From Flavobacteriales bacterium (GTDB lineage: Bacteria > Bacteroidota > Bacteroidia > Flavobacteriales_F > PHOS-HE28), in contig JAGFIV010000095.1 in the NCBI GenBank assembly GCA_024103275.1, forward strand, positions 1-64,000: a DNA stretch of 64,000 nt, written 5' to 3'. Below, in pieces: positions 38,063 through 47,245 of the stretch. A model generated the notes under the pieces. The model saw only the letters and a list, made by a program, of their open reading frames with translations. It did not search any database and was not told where the DNA came from. How positions within the stretch are numbered: position 1 is the first letter of the stretch; each line of letters starts with the position of its first letter. The translations under genes were made by a program, and so were the position numbers.

Positions 38063-38080
38063 GCGTTTTCAAAAGCGCCG

Positions 38081-38088
38081 CAAAGGTA
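38081..38088 (-). promoter_or_regulatory. -7 box TACCTTTG before ffh
   Basis: Exact TAnnTTTG, 18 bases before the ffh ATG. Confidence 0.55.
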
Positions 38089-38184
38089 ACCACCCTGCCC
38101 TGGCCGTAGCGGCCAGGCGGCCCGTCCGGTTTGCAACCTCTTCCCGCAACCACCGTAGGAGTGAACGGAATTTCAGCTCCGCGC

Positions 38185-41100
38185 ATGGTCCGGAAACTAC
38201 TTGCCTTCGTCCTTGCCATCCTGTTCTTGGCCCCTGTGGCCCGGGCAACGCACATCGCCGGAGGGGAGATCTACTACGAGTGCCTGGGGGGCAACAACTA
38301 CCGCATAACCATGGTGGTTTACCGCGATTGCGCGGGACAATACCTGGACAATTCGTACCAGCTCGATGTGCAAAGCCCCTGCGGCAACACCTCCTTCACC
38401 GTGAGTACGCCGGGTGGCACGGAGATCTCGCAATTGTGCCAGCCCATGGCGGGCAACAGCACCTGCCATGGCGGCACCCTGCCCGGGATGCAGGAGTACG
38501 TCTATACGGGAACGGTGAACCTGCCCCCGTGCAACTACTGGAACATCTCCTGGACGGCGATCTACCGCAACGGGGCCATCGTGAACCTGGACGCTCCCGG
38601 GAACAAGAACATCTACCTGGAGGCCCAGATCAATACCCTTGACGCGCCCTGCCAGGAATCACCGCGGTTCACCAACGCCGCCATCCCATACGTGTGCGCC
38701 GGCTATCCGATCTCATACAGTTACGGGGCCTACGACCCGGACAACGATTCGTTGACCTACACCTTCATCAGTGCCCGCAACGTCGGAGGCATCGTCCTTC
38801 CTTATGTGAGCCCGTACAACGGGGCCGAGCCGATACCGGGCATCACCCTGGACCCCGTTACGGGGCAGGTGAACTTCACCTTGAACCAAGTGGGCAACTG
38901 GGTGGTGGTGGTCCGCGTGGACCGCTATGACAGCAACGGGAACTGGATCGGATCGGTGATGCGTGACATGCAATTCATCGCTTATCCGTGCACCAACATC
39001 CCCCCCGACCCGGCCTCGGGCACGGTGACGAACCTCAACGGGCAGGCCACGCAAACCGGGCCGCGTTCCATCGAGATCTGCGAATCGGGGAACTTCTGCT
39101 TCGATGCGGTGATCACCGACCCCAATGCCGGGGACGTGCTGACGGTAACCTCCAACCTGGCGCAGAACCTGCCGGGGGCGACCCTGACGACCAGCGGGAC
39201 CAACCCGCTTACCGTACACGTATGCTGGACGGGCACGCCGAACGCCTCGGGCTTCTTTCCCTTCATCATCACCGCGAACGATGGGGCCTGCCCCATACCG
39301 GCCTTGCAGACCTATGTATACTCGGTGCATGTGCTGCCCGGCCTGTTGACCTATGCGCCGGACATCGTGGATGAGACATGCGCCGGCAATGGCGATGGTA
39401 GCGCCACCGTGACGATCGACGTGGGCACGCCCCCCTTCAGTTACCAATGGAGCACCGGGGCCACCACGCCCTCCATCACGGCACCCGCAGGTGACTACAC
39501 CTTGGTGATCACCGACGGGAACGGGTGCGTGGCCGGGCCCTTGGGCGTGACGATCGGGGCGGCCGCCCAGCCCAGTACGGCCGACGCCGGCCCTGACCTG
39601 GTGGGCTGCATGGACGGCCTGCCCGTAACGGTGGCCGGCGCGGTGACCAATGCCAGCGGCATCGCCTGGAGCGGGGGCGCCGGCATCATCACGGGAACGG
39701 GCCCGATGATCACCTACATGCCCACACCGGCCGAGGTCCAGGCCGGTGGTGTGGACCTGGTCCTGGTGGCCGCGGGCCATCCCAATTGCGGCGATGCCTC
39801 GGATACCGTGCACATCGCCCTGCCCAACAGCTTTGCCGGCGGCAGCGTTACCGCCACCGACCTGGGCTGCAACGGGACCGCCAGCGGGACGGCCTCCTTC
39901 CAACCTTCCGGCCCGGGCCTGCACTTCCTGTGGAGCGACCCCGCCGCGCAGACCGGCGCCAACGCCACCGGGCTTGCCGCCGGCAACTACAGTGTCACGG
40001 TCAGCGACAATTACGGTTGCGACACGGTGCTCAGCGTCACCATCACGGAACCGGCGGCGTTGGCCATCGCCAGCCTGGACGTGGTGGATGAGGCCTGTGC
40101 GGGCAACGGTGACGGCACCATCACCGCCATGGTGACCGGCGGCACGCCACCCTACCAGTACAATTGGAGCAATGGCGCCTCCGGTCCCTCCATCACGGCC
40201 GGGGCGGGCACCTACACGGTGACCATCACCGACGGCAACAACTGCACGCCGGTGCAAGGCACGGCCAGCATCATCGCATCGGGGCAGCCCAACGTGGCCG
40301 ATGCCGGGGCCGACCTGATCGGTTGCTTCACCTCCCTGCCCGTCCAACTGAACGGCTCGGTGACCAACGCCACGGGCGGCACGTGGAGCGGCGGGGCCGG
40401 CACCTTCAGCGGCAGCGGGCTTAACGTTGCCTATATGCCATCGGCCGGCGAAATCCTGGCCAATGGCATCGACCTGGTGCTCACCACCACCGGCAATACC
40501 ACCTGCCCCCCAGCCACGGACACGGTACACATCACCCTGCCCACCAGTTTCTTCGGATCAGCGGCGGGCACCAGTCCCTTGGCCTGCAACGGCGACCATT
40601 CCGGCACGGCCACCTTCACACCCAACGATCCGGCCTTCACCTACTTGTGGGATGACCCCGCCGCGCAAAGCAGCGCCCAGGCCACCGGCCTCGCTGCGGG
40701 AACGTACACGGTACACGTGACGGACAACTACGGCTGCGACACCACCGCCACCGTCACCATTACCGAGCCGGAGGCACTTGCCGTGGCCAGCATCACCGGA
40801 ATGGATCCGCTGTGCGACGGTGATGCCAACGGTTCGGCCACCGTGCAGGCCTCCGGGGGCATGCCGGGCTACTCCTTCCAATGGGGCAGCAATGCCAATG
40901 GCCAGACGACGGCCACCGCCCAAGGGTTGGGGGCAGGCGCCTATACCGTTGTGGTCAGTGATGCCAATGGCTGCCACGCCCAGGCGTCCATCACCCTTGT
41001 CGCCCCCCCGCCGCTGACACTGACCGCGCAAGTGGCGGACACCGTATGCGTGAACACGCCGGTGACGCTTTCCGCCCAAGCCACGGGCGGATCGGACGGG

Positions 41101-42279
41101 CACATCATCACCTGGGCCGGGATCGGCACCGGTACCGACATCCAGTATTCCTTCGCTGCATCCCAGGTGGTGACCGTTTCGGTGGTCGACCAGAACGGAT
41201 GTCCGGGCCCCGCACTGCAATTCCCGGTCACCGTGCTCGATCTGTCCCTGGCCACGCTGCACACGTATGGTGATACGGCATTCTGCCCGGGAGGGACGGC
41301 CACGGCAGGCGCTTGGGTCACGGGTTATCCGGGTGCGACATCCATCGCGTGGCCGGAGATCCCGGCAACCGGCAACGGTCCGTTCGCGATCACCACGGAC
41401 AACACCCGCAGCCTGACCGTGATCGCGACCGACGGTTGCATGAACAGCATCCAAGGCACGGTCACCATCATCGTGGAGACGCCGCCGTCCATCACCCTGC
41501 CCCCGGTGATCGCCCAGGGTTGCGCACCGCTCACGGTGCATTTCCCCACCGGCCTGACCAACCAACCGGTCTCCTATTTCTGGCAATTCGGCGATGGCGG
41601 CACCAGCACCTCCATGAGCCCGGTACACGTCTACCAGGCGGGTGATCACACCGTTTCGCTCACGGTGGCCACGCCCTTGGGGTGCACGGCCGATGCCGTG
41701 AACACCGGCATGGTGAACGCCTATGCGCCGCCGGTGGCAGCCTTCACCGCCAGCCCGTGGGAAACCGATGCCGACCACGCCGACGTCCAATTCACCGACC
41801 AAAGCACCGGTGACGTGGATAGCTGGCAATGGGTCTTCGGCGACGGCGGCCTGGCCACCGAGCCTGATCCAGGGTACACCTTCCTGGAACCCGGAACGTG
41901 GCCTGTTACGTTGACCGTCACGGACGGACATGGATGCACCGCCAGCGTGGAGCATCCAGTGGTCATCACACCGATCTACGACATCACGATCCCGAATGCC
42001 TTCACGCCGAACCCGAACGGCGGCGGCGGGTTCTATGACCCGTATGCCTTGGACAACGACGTGTTCTACCCCTTCATCCGTTTCGTGAAGAACTACCGCA
42101 TGCGGATCTTCAACCGTTGGGGCGAACTGGTGTTCGAGAGCGACGACATCAAGCGCGGATGGGACGGTTACTACCGCGGCCAGCTCAGCCAGCAGGACGT
42201 GTACGTCTACCAGATCTGGGTACGCTTCGTGGACAACAAGGAAATGCAGCGGCGGGGCGACCTGACCTTGTTCCGATGA
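38185..42279 (+). CDS. T9SS type B sorted surface adhesin with SprB-like and PKD repeats
   Basis: A 1364-residue secreted protein. The signal peptide is VRKLLAFVLAILFLAPVARA. The N-terminal ~380 residues form a large domain (THIAGGEIYYECLGG, then PCTNIPPDPA and a cadherin-like part). Next come SprB-type repeats (Y-WS-G-T---I---AG-Y-V-ITD--GC), duplicated as two ~239-residue units starting near 39367 and 40084. PKD domains follow (FWQFGDGGTSTS, WQWVFGDGG). The type B C-terminal sorting domain is IPNAFTPN, MRIFNRWGELVFES and YYRGQLSQQDVYVYQI. It should be exported by the type IX system and held on the cell surface. The ATG at 38185 starts the signal peptide. SprF is coupled downstream. Confidence 0.93.
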   Translation: MVRKLLAFVLAILFLAPVARATHIAGGEIYYECLGGNNYRITMVVYRDCAGQYLDNSYQLDVQSPCGNTSFTVSTPGGTEISQLCQPMAGNSTCHGGTLPGMQEYVYTGTVNLPPCNYWNISWTAIYRNGAIVNLDAPGNKNIYLEAQINTLDAPCQESPRFTNAAIPYVCAGYPISYSYGAYDPDNDSLTYTFISARNVGGIVLPYVSPYNGAEPIPGITLDPVTGQVNFTLNQVGNWVVVVRVDRYDSNGNWIGSVMRDMQFIAYPCTNIPPDPASGTVTNLNGQATQTGPRSIEICESGNFCFDAVITDPNAGDVLTVTSNLAQNLPGATLTTSGTNPLTVHVCWTGTPNASGFFPFIITANDGACPIPALQTYVYSVHVLPGLLTYAPDIVDETCAGNGDGSATVTIDVGTPPFSYQWSTGATTPSITAPAGDYTLVITDGNGCVAGPLGVTIGAAAQPSTADAGPDLVGCMDGLPVTVAGAVTNASGIAWSGGAGIITGTGPMITYMPTPAEVQAGGVDLVLVAAGHPNCGDASDTVHIALPNSFAGGSVTATDLGCNGTASGTASFQPSGPGLHFLWSDPAAQTGANATGLAAGNYSVTVSDNYGCDTVLSVTITEPAALAIASLDVVDEACAGNGDGTITAMVTGGTPPYQYNWSNGASGPSITAGAGTYTVTITDGNNCTPVQGTASIIASGQPNVADAGADLIGCFTSLPVQLNGSVTNATGGTWSGGAGTFSGSGLNVAYMPSAGEILANGIDLVLTTTGNTTCPPATDTVHITLPTSFFGSAAGTSPLACNGDHSGTATFTPNDPAFTYLWDDPAAQSSAQATGLAAGTYTVHVTDNYGCDTTATVTITEPEALAVASITGMDPLCDGDANGSATVQASGGMPGYSFQWGSNANGQTTATAQGLGAGAYTVVVSDANGCHAQASITLVAPPPLTLTAQVADTVCVNTPVTLSAQATGGSDGHIITWAGIGTGTDIQYSFAASQVVTVSVVDQNGCPGPALQFPVTVLDLSLATLHTYGDTAFCPGGTATAGAWVTGYPGATSIAWPEIPATGNGPFAITTDNTRSLTVIATDGCMNSIQGTVTIIVETPPSITLPPVIAQGCAPLTVHFPTGLTNQPVSYFWQFGDGGTSTSMSPVHVYQAGDHTVSLTVATPLGCTADAVNTGMVNAYAPPVAAFTASPWETDADHADVQFTDQSTGDVDSWQWVFGDGGLATEPDPGYTFLEPGTWPVTLTVTDGHGCTASVEHPVVITPIYDITIPNAFTPNPNGGGGFYDPYALDNDVFYPFIRFVKNYRMRIFNRWGELVFESDDIKRGWDGYYRGQLSQQDVYVYQIWVRFVDNKEMQRRGDLTLFR
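39367..40790 (+). repeat. Two tandem 239-residue repeats inside the adhesin
   Basis: Unit 1 starts VDETCAGNGDGS (39367) and unit 2 VDEACAGNGDGT (40084), 717 bp apart. Each holds one SprB-like module, a DAGPDL/DAGADL module with an SGGAG loop, and a second SprB-like module ending VTITEP. Confidence 0.8.
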
Positions 42280-43283
42280 TCATGCAGGGCCGTCATATCC
42301 GCACCTCGATCCTCGCCTTGGGCCTGGCCGCCACCGCCATGGCGCAAGACCCGCAACTCTCGCAATTCTATGCGGCGCCGATGTACCTCAACCCGGCGCT
42401 GACGGGCAACACCGTGCAGGACCGGGTGGGGCTTAACTACAGGTTGCAGTGGCCGGGCATCGGCCCGGGGTACAAGACCTACGCGGTGGCGTACGACCAC
42501 CGCAGCCCGGAGATCAACAGCGGCATCGGCGGCATGGTGATGCACGACCGGGCGGGCTCGTTCAACCTGGCCTTCACCCAAGTGTCGTTCAACTACTCCT
42601 ACGAAGCACGGCTGAGCCGGAAGCGGGCGGTGCGCGGGGGCTTGCGCGCAGGCTATACCAGCCGCACGTTCGACCAGGGCAACATGCTCTTCGCCGACCA
42701 GGTGATCCGGGACAACGCCCCGGCCAGCATCGAGGCGCCCACGATGCAAAACACCTCGTACTTCGATTTCTCCACAGGGTTCCTGTACTACTCCGAGCAG
42801 TTCTGGGGCGGTTTTTCCATCAACCACCTCAACCAGCCCCAGCAAAGCGTGTTCCTGGACGGCGATGCCAAATTGCCCATGCGCACCAGCGTGCATGCCG
42901 GCTACCGGTTCGCCTTGGATGGCCGCTCCTTCCGCTATACCGAAACCCGGATGACCCTGGCGGCCCACTACAAGGCCCAACAGAAGTGGGACCAGCTGGA
43001 CCTGGGCGGTTACGTGGACCATCGCGACCTCACCTTTGGCCTGTGGTACCGGGGCTTGCCGGGGTTGAAAGCATACCAGCCCGGCTATCCAAACGACGAT
43101 GCCGTGATCCTGATGATGGGGTACGAAACGCCATACCAGTTGCAGATGGTGTACAGCTATGATGTCACCGTCTCCAAGCTGACCGCCAAGAGCGGCGGCG
43201 CACATGAGGTCTCGGTGATCTATGAGTGGCCCCGCAACAGCAAGAAGCGGAAGCACCGCACCATCCCCTGCCCCAAGTTCTAG
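42276..43283 (+). CDS. PorP/SprF family type IX secretion membrane protein
   Basis: A 335-residue outer-membrane beta-barrel protein of the PorP/SprF family. A signal peptide ends TAMAQ, then DPQLSQFYAAPMYLNPALTGN, the hallmark opening, followed by repeated amphipathic strands (RVGLNYRLQWPG, GGFSINHLNQPQQS, LMMGYETPYQLQM). SprF is needed to bring the adhesin SprB to the surface in F. johnsoniae, and copies next to type B-sorted proteins are thought to anchor them. It overlaps the adhesin gene by four bases (ATGA). Confidence 0.93.
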   Translation: MIMQGRHIRTSILALGLAATAMAQDPQLSQFYAAPMYLNPALTGNTVQDRVGLNYRLQWPGIGPGYKTYAVAYDHRSPEINSGIGGMVMHDRAGSFNLAFTQVSFNYSYEARLSRKRAVRGGLRAGYTSRTFDQGNMLFADQVIRDNAPASIEAPTMQNTSYFDFSTGFLYYSEQFWGGFSINHLNQPQQSVFLDGDAKLPMRTSVHAGYRFALDGRSFRYTETRMTLAAHYKAQQKWDQLDLGGYVDHRDLTFGLWYRGLPGLKAYQPGYPNDDAVILMMGYETPYQLQMVYSYDVTVSKLTAKSGGAHEVSVIYEWPRNSKKRKHRTIPCPKF

Positions 43284-43286
43284 GGT

Positions 43287-45083
43287 TCACATCCGTTCGG
43301 GCACCTCGATGCCCAGGCACCACATGGCCTTCTTCACCGCGATGCCCACGGCGGCGCTGAGCTCCAGCCGCAGCTGTCGCTTGCCGGCATCCTCCTCCTT
43401 CAGCACGGGAATGGATTGATAAAAGGCGTTGTAGGCCTTCACCAGCTCATACGCCTGGTTGGCCAAGGAGGCGGGATCCATGCGTTCCGCCGCCTCGTTC
43501 AAGGCCGCCGGCAGTTGGTGCAGCAGCTTGATCACCGCCTTTTCCCCGGGTCCCAAGGATACCGCCGCGCCACGCTCCCGCTCCGCCGGACCTTCACCGT
43601 AGCCGGCCTTGCGGAGCAAGCTCCGGATCCGGGCATAGGTGTATTGGATGAACGGCCCGGTGTGGCCTTGCAGGTCGATGCTCGCCTTCGGATCGAAGAG
43701 CATCCGTTTCCTGGGGTCCACCTTCAGGAGGAAATACTTCAGCGCCGCCAGGCCGATCATGCGGAAGAGGTCTTCCTTCTCCCGGGCCGTGAAGTCGTCC
43801 AGCTTGCCCTGGGCCTGCGTGGCCCCGGCCGCGTCGGCGATCACCTCCGCGATCAGGTCGTCGGCATCCACCACCGTACCCTCGCGGCTCTTCATCTTAC
43901 CGCTGGGCAGGTCCACCATGCCGTAGCTGAGGTGGTACAGCCCGTCCGCCCACGCATAGCCCAGCTTTTTCAGGATTCGGAAGAGCACCTTGAAGTGGTA
44001 GTCCTGCTCATTGCCCACGGTATAGATCAGTCGTTTCAGTCCGGGGAATTCCTCGAAGCGGCGGATGGCGGTGCCCACGTCCTGGGTGATGTACACGCTC
44101 GTTCCGTCGCCGCGCAGCAGCAGTTTCTCGTCCAGGCCGTCGGCCGTGAGGTCCACCCACACGGAACCGTCCGGCTTGCGGAAGAAGATGCCCTCGTCCA
44201 TCCCGTCCAGCACGTCCTGCTTGCCGAGCAGGTAGGTCTCGCTCTCGTAATACAGCTTGTCGAAATCCACGCCCATGGCGGCGTAGGTGGCGTTGAAGCC
44301 ATCGTATACCCAGCCGTTCATCGTGGCCCACAGGGCCCGTACATCGGGGTCGTTCGCCTCCCACTGCCGCAGCATCTCCTGCGCCTCCAGCATGATGGGG
44401 GCCTTCTTCCCGGCCTCCTCCGGGGACAGCCCCCCGGCGACCAGCCCCGCCACCTCCTCCTTGTACACCTTGTCGAAGGCCACGTAATACTTGCCCACCA
44501 GCTTGTCCCCCTTCAGGCCGCTGCTCATGGGGGTCTCCCCGTTCCCGTAGGCCCGCCAGGCCACCATGCTCTTGCAGATGTGGATGCCCCTGTCGTTGAT
44601 GATCTGCACGCGTACCACCTCATGGCCCACGGCCTGCAGGATGCGGCTCATGGAAAAGCCCAGGAAGATGTTGCGCAGGTGGCCCAGGTGCAGCGGCTTG
44701 TTGGTGTTGGGCGATGAATACTCCACCATCACCTGGTCGCCGGTGGCGGGGAAGCGCAGGATGTCCTTCGTGCGGGCCACGTCCAGGAATTCCAACCAGT
44801 ATCCGTCGGCCACGACGATGTTGAGGAAGCCCTTCACCACATTGAAGCGGTCCACCACGGGGAGGTGGGCCTTCAGGTGTTCGCCCAGGGCGGTGGCCGT
44901 TTGCTCCGGTCCCTTGGCGCTGAGCTTCAGGAAAGGGAATACGTTAATGGTGACATCGCCCTCAAACTCCGGCCGGGTGGCTTGGAATGTAATGGCCTTG
45001 GCCTCCGGCGCTTGGCCGAACAGCTCTTGGAATGCGGCCTGAAGTGCGGGCAGCAATTGTGCTTGGAGACGGTCTTGGAACAT
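43287..45083 (-). CDS. argS: Arginyl-tRNA synthetase
   Basis: A 598-residue class I ArgRS charging tRNA-Arg. It has the N-terminal Add-1 domain (residues 1-~110), the HIGH motif as HLGH (132-135), YSSPNTNKPLHLGHLRN around it, the KMSKS-equivalent GKMKSREGT, and the anticodon-binding helical domain with GHTGPFIQYTYARI and YELVKAYNAFYQ. Length is normal. It is the third gene after arginase and CtlX, 21 bp behind the latter. Confidence 0.96.
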   Translation of the reverse strand: MFQDRLQAQLLPALQAAFQELFGQAPEAKAITFQATRPEFEGDVTINVFPFLKLSAKGPEQTATALGEHLKAHLPVVDRFNVVKGFLNIVVADGYWLEFLDVARTKDILRFPATGDQVMVEYSSPNTNKPLHLGHLRNIFLGFSMSRILQAVGHEVVRVQIINDRGIHICKSMVAWRAYGNGETPMSSGLKGDKLVGKYYVAFDKVYKEEVAGLVAGGLSPEEAGKKAPIMLEAQEMLRQWEANDPDVRALWATMNGWVYDGFNATYAAMGVDFDKLYYESETYLLGKQDVLDGMDEGIFFRKPDGSVWVDLTADGLDEKLLLRGDGTSVYITQDVGTAIRRFEEFPGLKRLIYTVGNEQDYHFKVLFRILKKLGYAWADGLYHLSYGMVDLPSGKMKSREGTVVDADDLIAEVIADAAGATQAQGKLDDFTAREKEDLFRMIGLAALKYFLLKVDPRKRMLFDPKASIDLQGHTGPFIQYTYARIRSLLRKAGYGEGPAERERGAAVSLGPGEKAVIKLLHQLPAALNEAAERMDPASLANQAYELVKAYNAFYQSIPVLKEEDAGKRQLRLELSAAVGIAVKKAMWCLGIEVPERM

Positions 45084-45104
45084 GGCGTGTGGCGCAGCTG
45101 GGGC

Positions 45105-46064
45105 TTAGGGCCGCAAAGGAAGAAAGTTCTCGGCGAGCATGCACCGGATGCTGCCGCCGCCCACGGCCTCGATGGTGGGGACGGCCACCGGCACCGGCTC
45201 ACCGTAGCGGCCCAGGCGGTGGATCTGTGCGGCATCGAAGGCCTTGAAGGCGCGCTCGGACATGAAAATGAAGTTGCCTTTGCCACTTCGCAGCTGAAGG
45301 ATGTTGGCGGCGAAATCCCGCATTTGCCCCATGCTGAGCTGCACCAGCTCCTTGCCGGAGGATGCCAGGCCCGCCGCCACGCGGTGGCGCTCGTTGAGGT
45401 CCGGGATGCAAGCGGCGCACAGCACGGCAAATCCCCCGCCGATGGTCATCAGCACGTTGGTGTGGTAGATGCGTTGGCCGTCGGCCTTGCCGTCCATGGT
45501 GGCGGTGAAGGTGAGCGGCTTGAAGCCCAGCTCATGGCACCAGGCCTCCACCGCTTCCTTGGTGGTGCGCGGCGATAGGGCGGCGTATGCGGTGCGCCTG
45601 GTGCGGTCCAGCACGAGGCTTCCCGTGCCTTCCAAGGCTTGTCCGTCCGCTTCCCAATGGGTGACGTCGAGCACATCCGTGCTGGCAAAGCCCATGTCCT
45701 TCAGCTTCCGGTGCAGGCCCAGGTCGCGCTCCCGGCGGCGGGAGGCGGTGGCCATGGGGTAGTACACCATGCGTCCTTCGCTGTCCGTGCTGAACCAGTT
45801 GTTGGGGAACACCGCATCGGGGGTGGCGGGATCCGCCGGGTCCAGCACGGTGGTCCCGATGCCACGGTCCTGCAAGGCCTTCACCAAGGCATCAAACTCC
45901 TTGCCGGCCTTTCGCACCAGATCGGGATCGGCCAGATCCCATTGGAACCCGTTGGAAGCGGCGGTCCCCGGGTCGAAGCCGAAGCCGGTGGGCCGCACGA
46001 CGATCACGCGGGAGGCCACTTGTTCCAGCGGGGGCAGGTCCTCCGCCGTCGCGTCTCCTTGCAT
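45105..46064 (-). CDS. ctlX: CtlX-type amidinotransferase-fold hydrolase
   Basis: A 319-residue member of the arginine-modifying superfamily (ADI/DDAH/CtlX). The catalytic Cys is in GGGSIRCMLAENF near the C-terminus and the His in QRIYHTNVLM. The acidic substrate-binding residues are in EGTGSLVLD and NNWFST. Francisella CtlX uses citrulline, and related enzymes act on arginine or methyl-arginines, so the true substrate here is open. The ATG (46064) overlaps the arginase stop by one base. The longer frame to 46649 lies within arginase. Confidence 0.85.
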   Translation of the reverse strand: MQGDATAEDLPPLEQVASRVIVVRPTGFGFDPGTAASNGFQWDLADPDLVRKAGKEFDALVKALQDRGIGTTVLDPADPATPDAVFPNNWFSTDSEGRMVYYPMATASRRRERDLGLHRKLKDMGFASTDVLDVTHWEADGQALEGTGSLVLDRTRRTAYAALSPRTTKEAVEAWCHELGFKPLTFTATMDGKADGQRIYHTNVLMTIGGGFAVLCAACIPDLNERHRVAAGLASSGKELVQLSMGQMRDFAANILQLRSGKGNFIFMSERAFKAFDAAQIHRLGRYGEPVPVAVPTIEAVGGGSIRCMLAENFLPLRP

Positions 46065-47005
46065 CACCGGGCGCGCAGGATGTGGAACAACGGCTCCAGG
46101 ATGGTGAGCACGTTTTCGGCCATGGCGTTCCTGGTGTCCAGGGCCGGGTTGATCTCCACCACGTCCAAGGTCATCGTCCGGGGTTCCGCGCACAGGCCGG
46201 AAAGCAGGTCCTTGGCCTCGGGCAGGAAGAGCCCGTCGGCCACCGGGGTTCCGGTGCCCACGGAGATGGAGGGGTCGAGGCTGTCCACGTCGAAGCTGAC
46301 GTGCAGCCGCTCGCATTCGCCCAGGTAGCCGAGCACCTCCTTCACGATGGCCTCCCCCCCCTTCTCGCGCACCTCCTTCACGGTGATCACCTTGATGTTG
46401 TGCTTCCTGATGATGGCGGCTTCCTCCGGCTCGTAGTCGCGCAGGCCGATGATCACCAGGTCGCGCGGCAGGAGCTTCGGTCCGTTGGGCCCGATCTTGC
46501 GGAGGCGGTCCCAGGCGTCCAACGTGAACATCTTCGGCCGGTTCCTTCCTTTCACCTCGATGTCCATCAACAAGGCCAAGGGCATGCCGTGCACGTTGCC
46601 GCTGGGGGTGGTGAAGGGGCTGTGCATGTCCGCATGCGCATCGATCCACACCACGCCCAAGCGTTCGTTGGGGAACGCCATCTTGGTGCCCGACACCGAG
46701 CCGATGGCGATGGAATGGTCGCCTCCCACCACGATGGGGAACACGCCGTTCTTCACGAACCGGTACACCTCGAAGGCCAGGTCCGATTCAAACCGGAGCA
46801 ATCCTTCGATGTGGTGCGCATTGGGCGACTGCTTGTCGTCCTCATAGAGCACGTCGTTCTCGTCGCGCAGGATGCTTTCCTCGGCATGGCCGAACAGTTC
46901 GCTGCCGTTCTTCCATGCGGCCACGCGCAAGGCGCACATGCCCATGCTGGTGCCGCGTGTGCCCGCCCCTATCTCCGAGGCGGCTTCGATCAATCTCACT
47001 TCCAT
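46064..47005 (-). CDS. rocF: Arginase
   Basis: A 313-residue arginase, hydrolysing arginine to ornithine and urea with a binuclear Mn centre. The metal motifs are VGGDHSIAIG, WIDAHADMHSP and SFDVDSLDPS, with the substrate loop NVHGMPL. It is the first gene of an arginase-ctlX-argS run whose three products all handle arginine or its derivatives. A TACCTTTG box lies at 47032-47039. The 240-bp gap to nhaA upstream shows nothing else that I can name. Confidence 0.94.
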   Translation of the reverse strand: MEVRLIEAASEIGAGTRGTSMGMCALRVAAWKNGSELFGHAEESILRDENDVLYEDDKQSPNAHHIEGLLRFESDLAFEVYRFVKNGVFPIVVGGDHSIAIGSVSGTKMAFPNERLGVVWIDAHADMHSPFTTPSGNVHGMPLALLMDIEVKGRNRPKMFTLDAWDRLRKIGPNGPKLLPRDLVIIGLRDYEPEEAAIIRKHNIKVITVKEVREKGGEAIVKEVLGYLGECERLHVSFDVDSLDPSISVGTGTPVADGLFLPEAKDLLSGLCAEPRTMTLDVVEINPALDTRNAMAENVLTILEPLFHILRAR

Positions 47006-47031
47006 GCTGGCGGGCTTTTCTGCAGGGGCCG

Positions 47032-47039
47032 CAAAGGTA
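47032..47039 (-). promoter_or_regulatory. -7 box TACCTTTG before arginase
   Basis: Exact TAnnTTTG, 26 bases before the arginase ATG. Confidence 0.5.
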
Positions 47040-47245
47040 AGGCCGCGCCGGAAGCACCATTTTCACGGCACGTGCGTCCCGGAGAACGGCAGTGTGGCAG
47101 CTTGCGGCATCCACGGATCCCGTGGCGTGGGCCCGCACCCGATGCCGCCGAGGCTCTGGAAGCCCATGCCCCCGTCCACTCCGCGTGCCGCAAGGGTTCG
47201 GTATCCGCGTGTCCCGGTTTCCGGCCGCAACCAGGCGGTAGCGGT

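Noticed and set aside
38713-40530. 605-codon antisense frame inside the adhesin
   Set aside because: Shadow of repeat-rich coding DNA, Arg/Gly-rich with no recognisable domain.
39367-40790. Adhesin repeats considered as a CRISPR-like array or transposon duplication
   Set aside because: The 717-bp units stay in frame and encode the same surface modules; there are no short repeats with unique spacers.
47040-47245. Hidden small gene between arginase and nhaA
   Set aside because: No frame shows a plausible start, signal or domain; only an antisense shadow with Pro/Arg-rich composition was seen.
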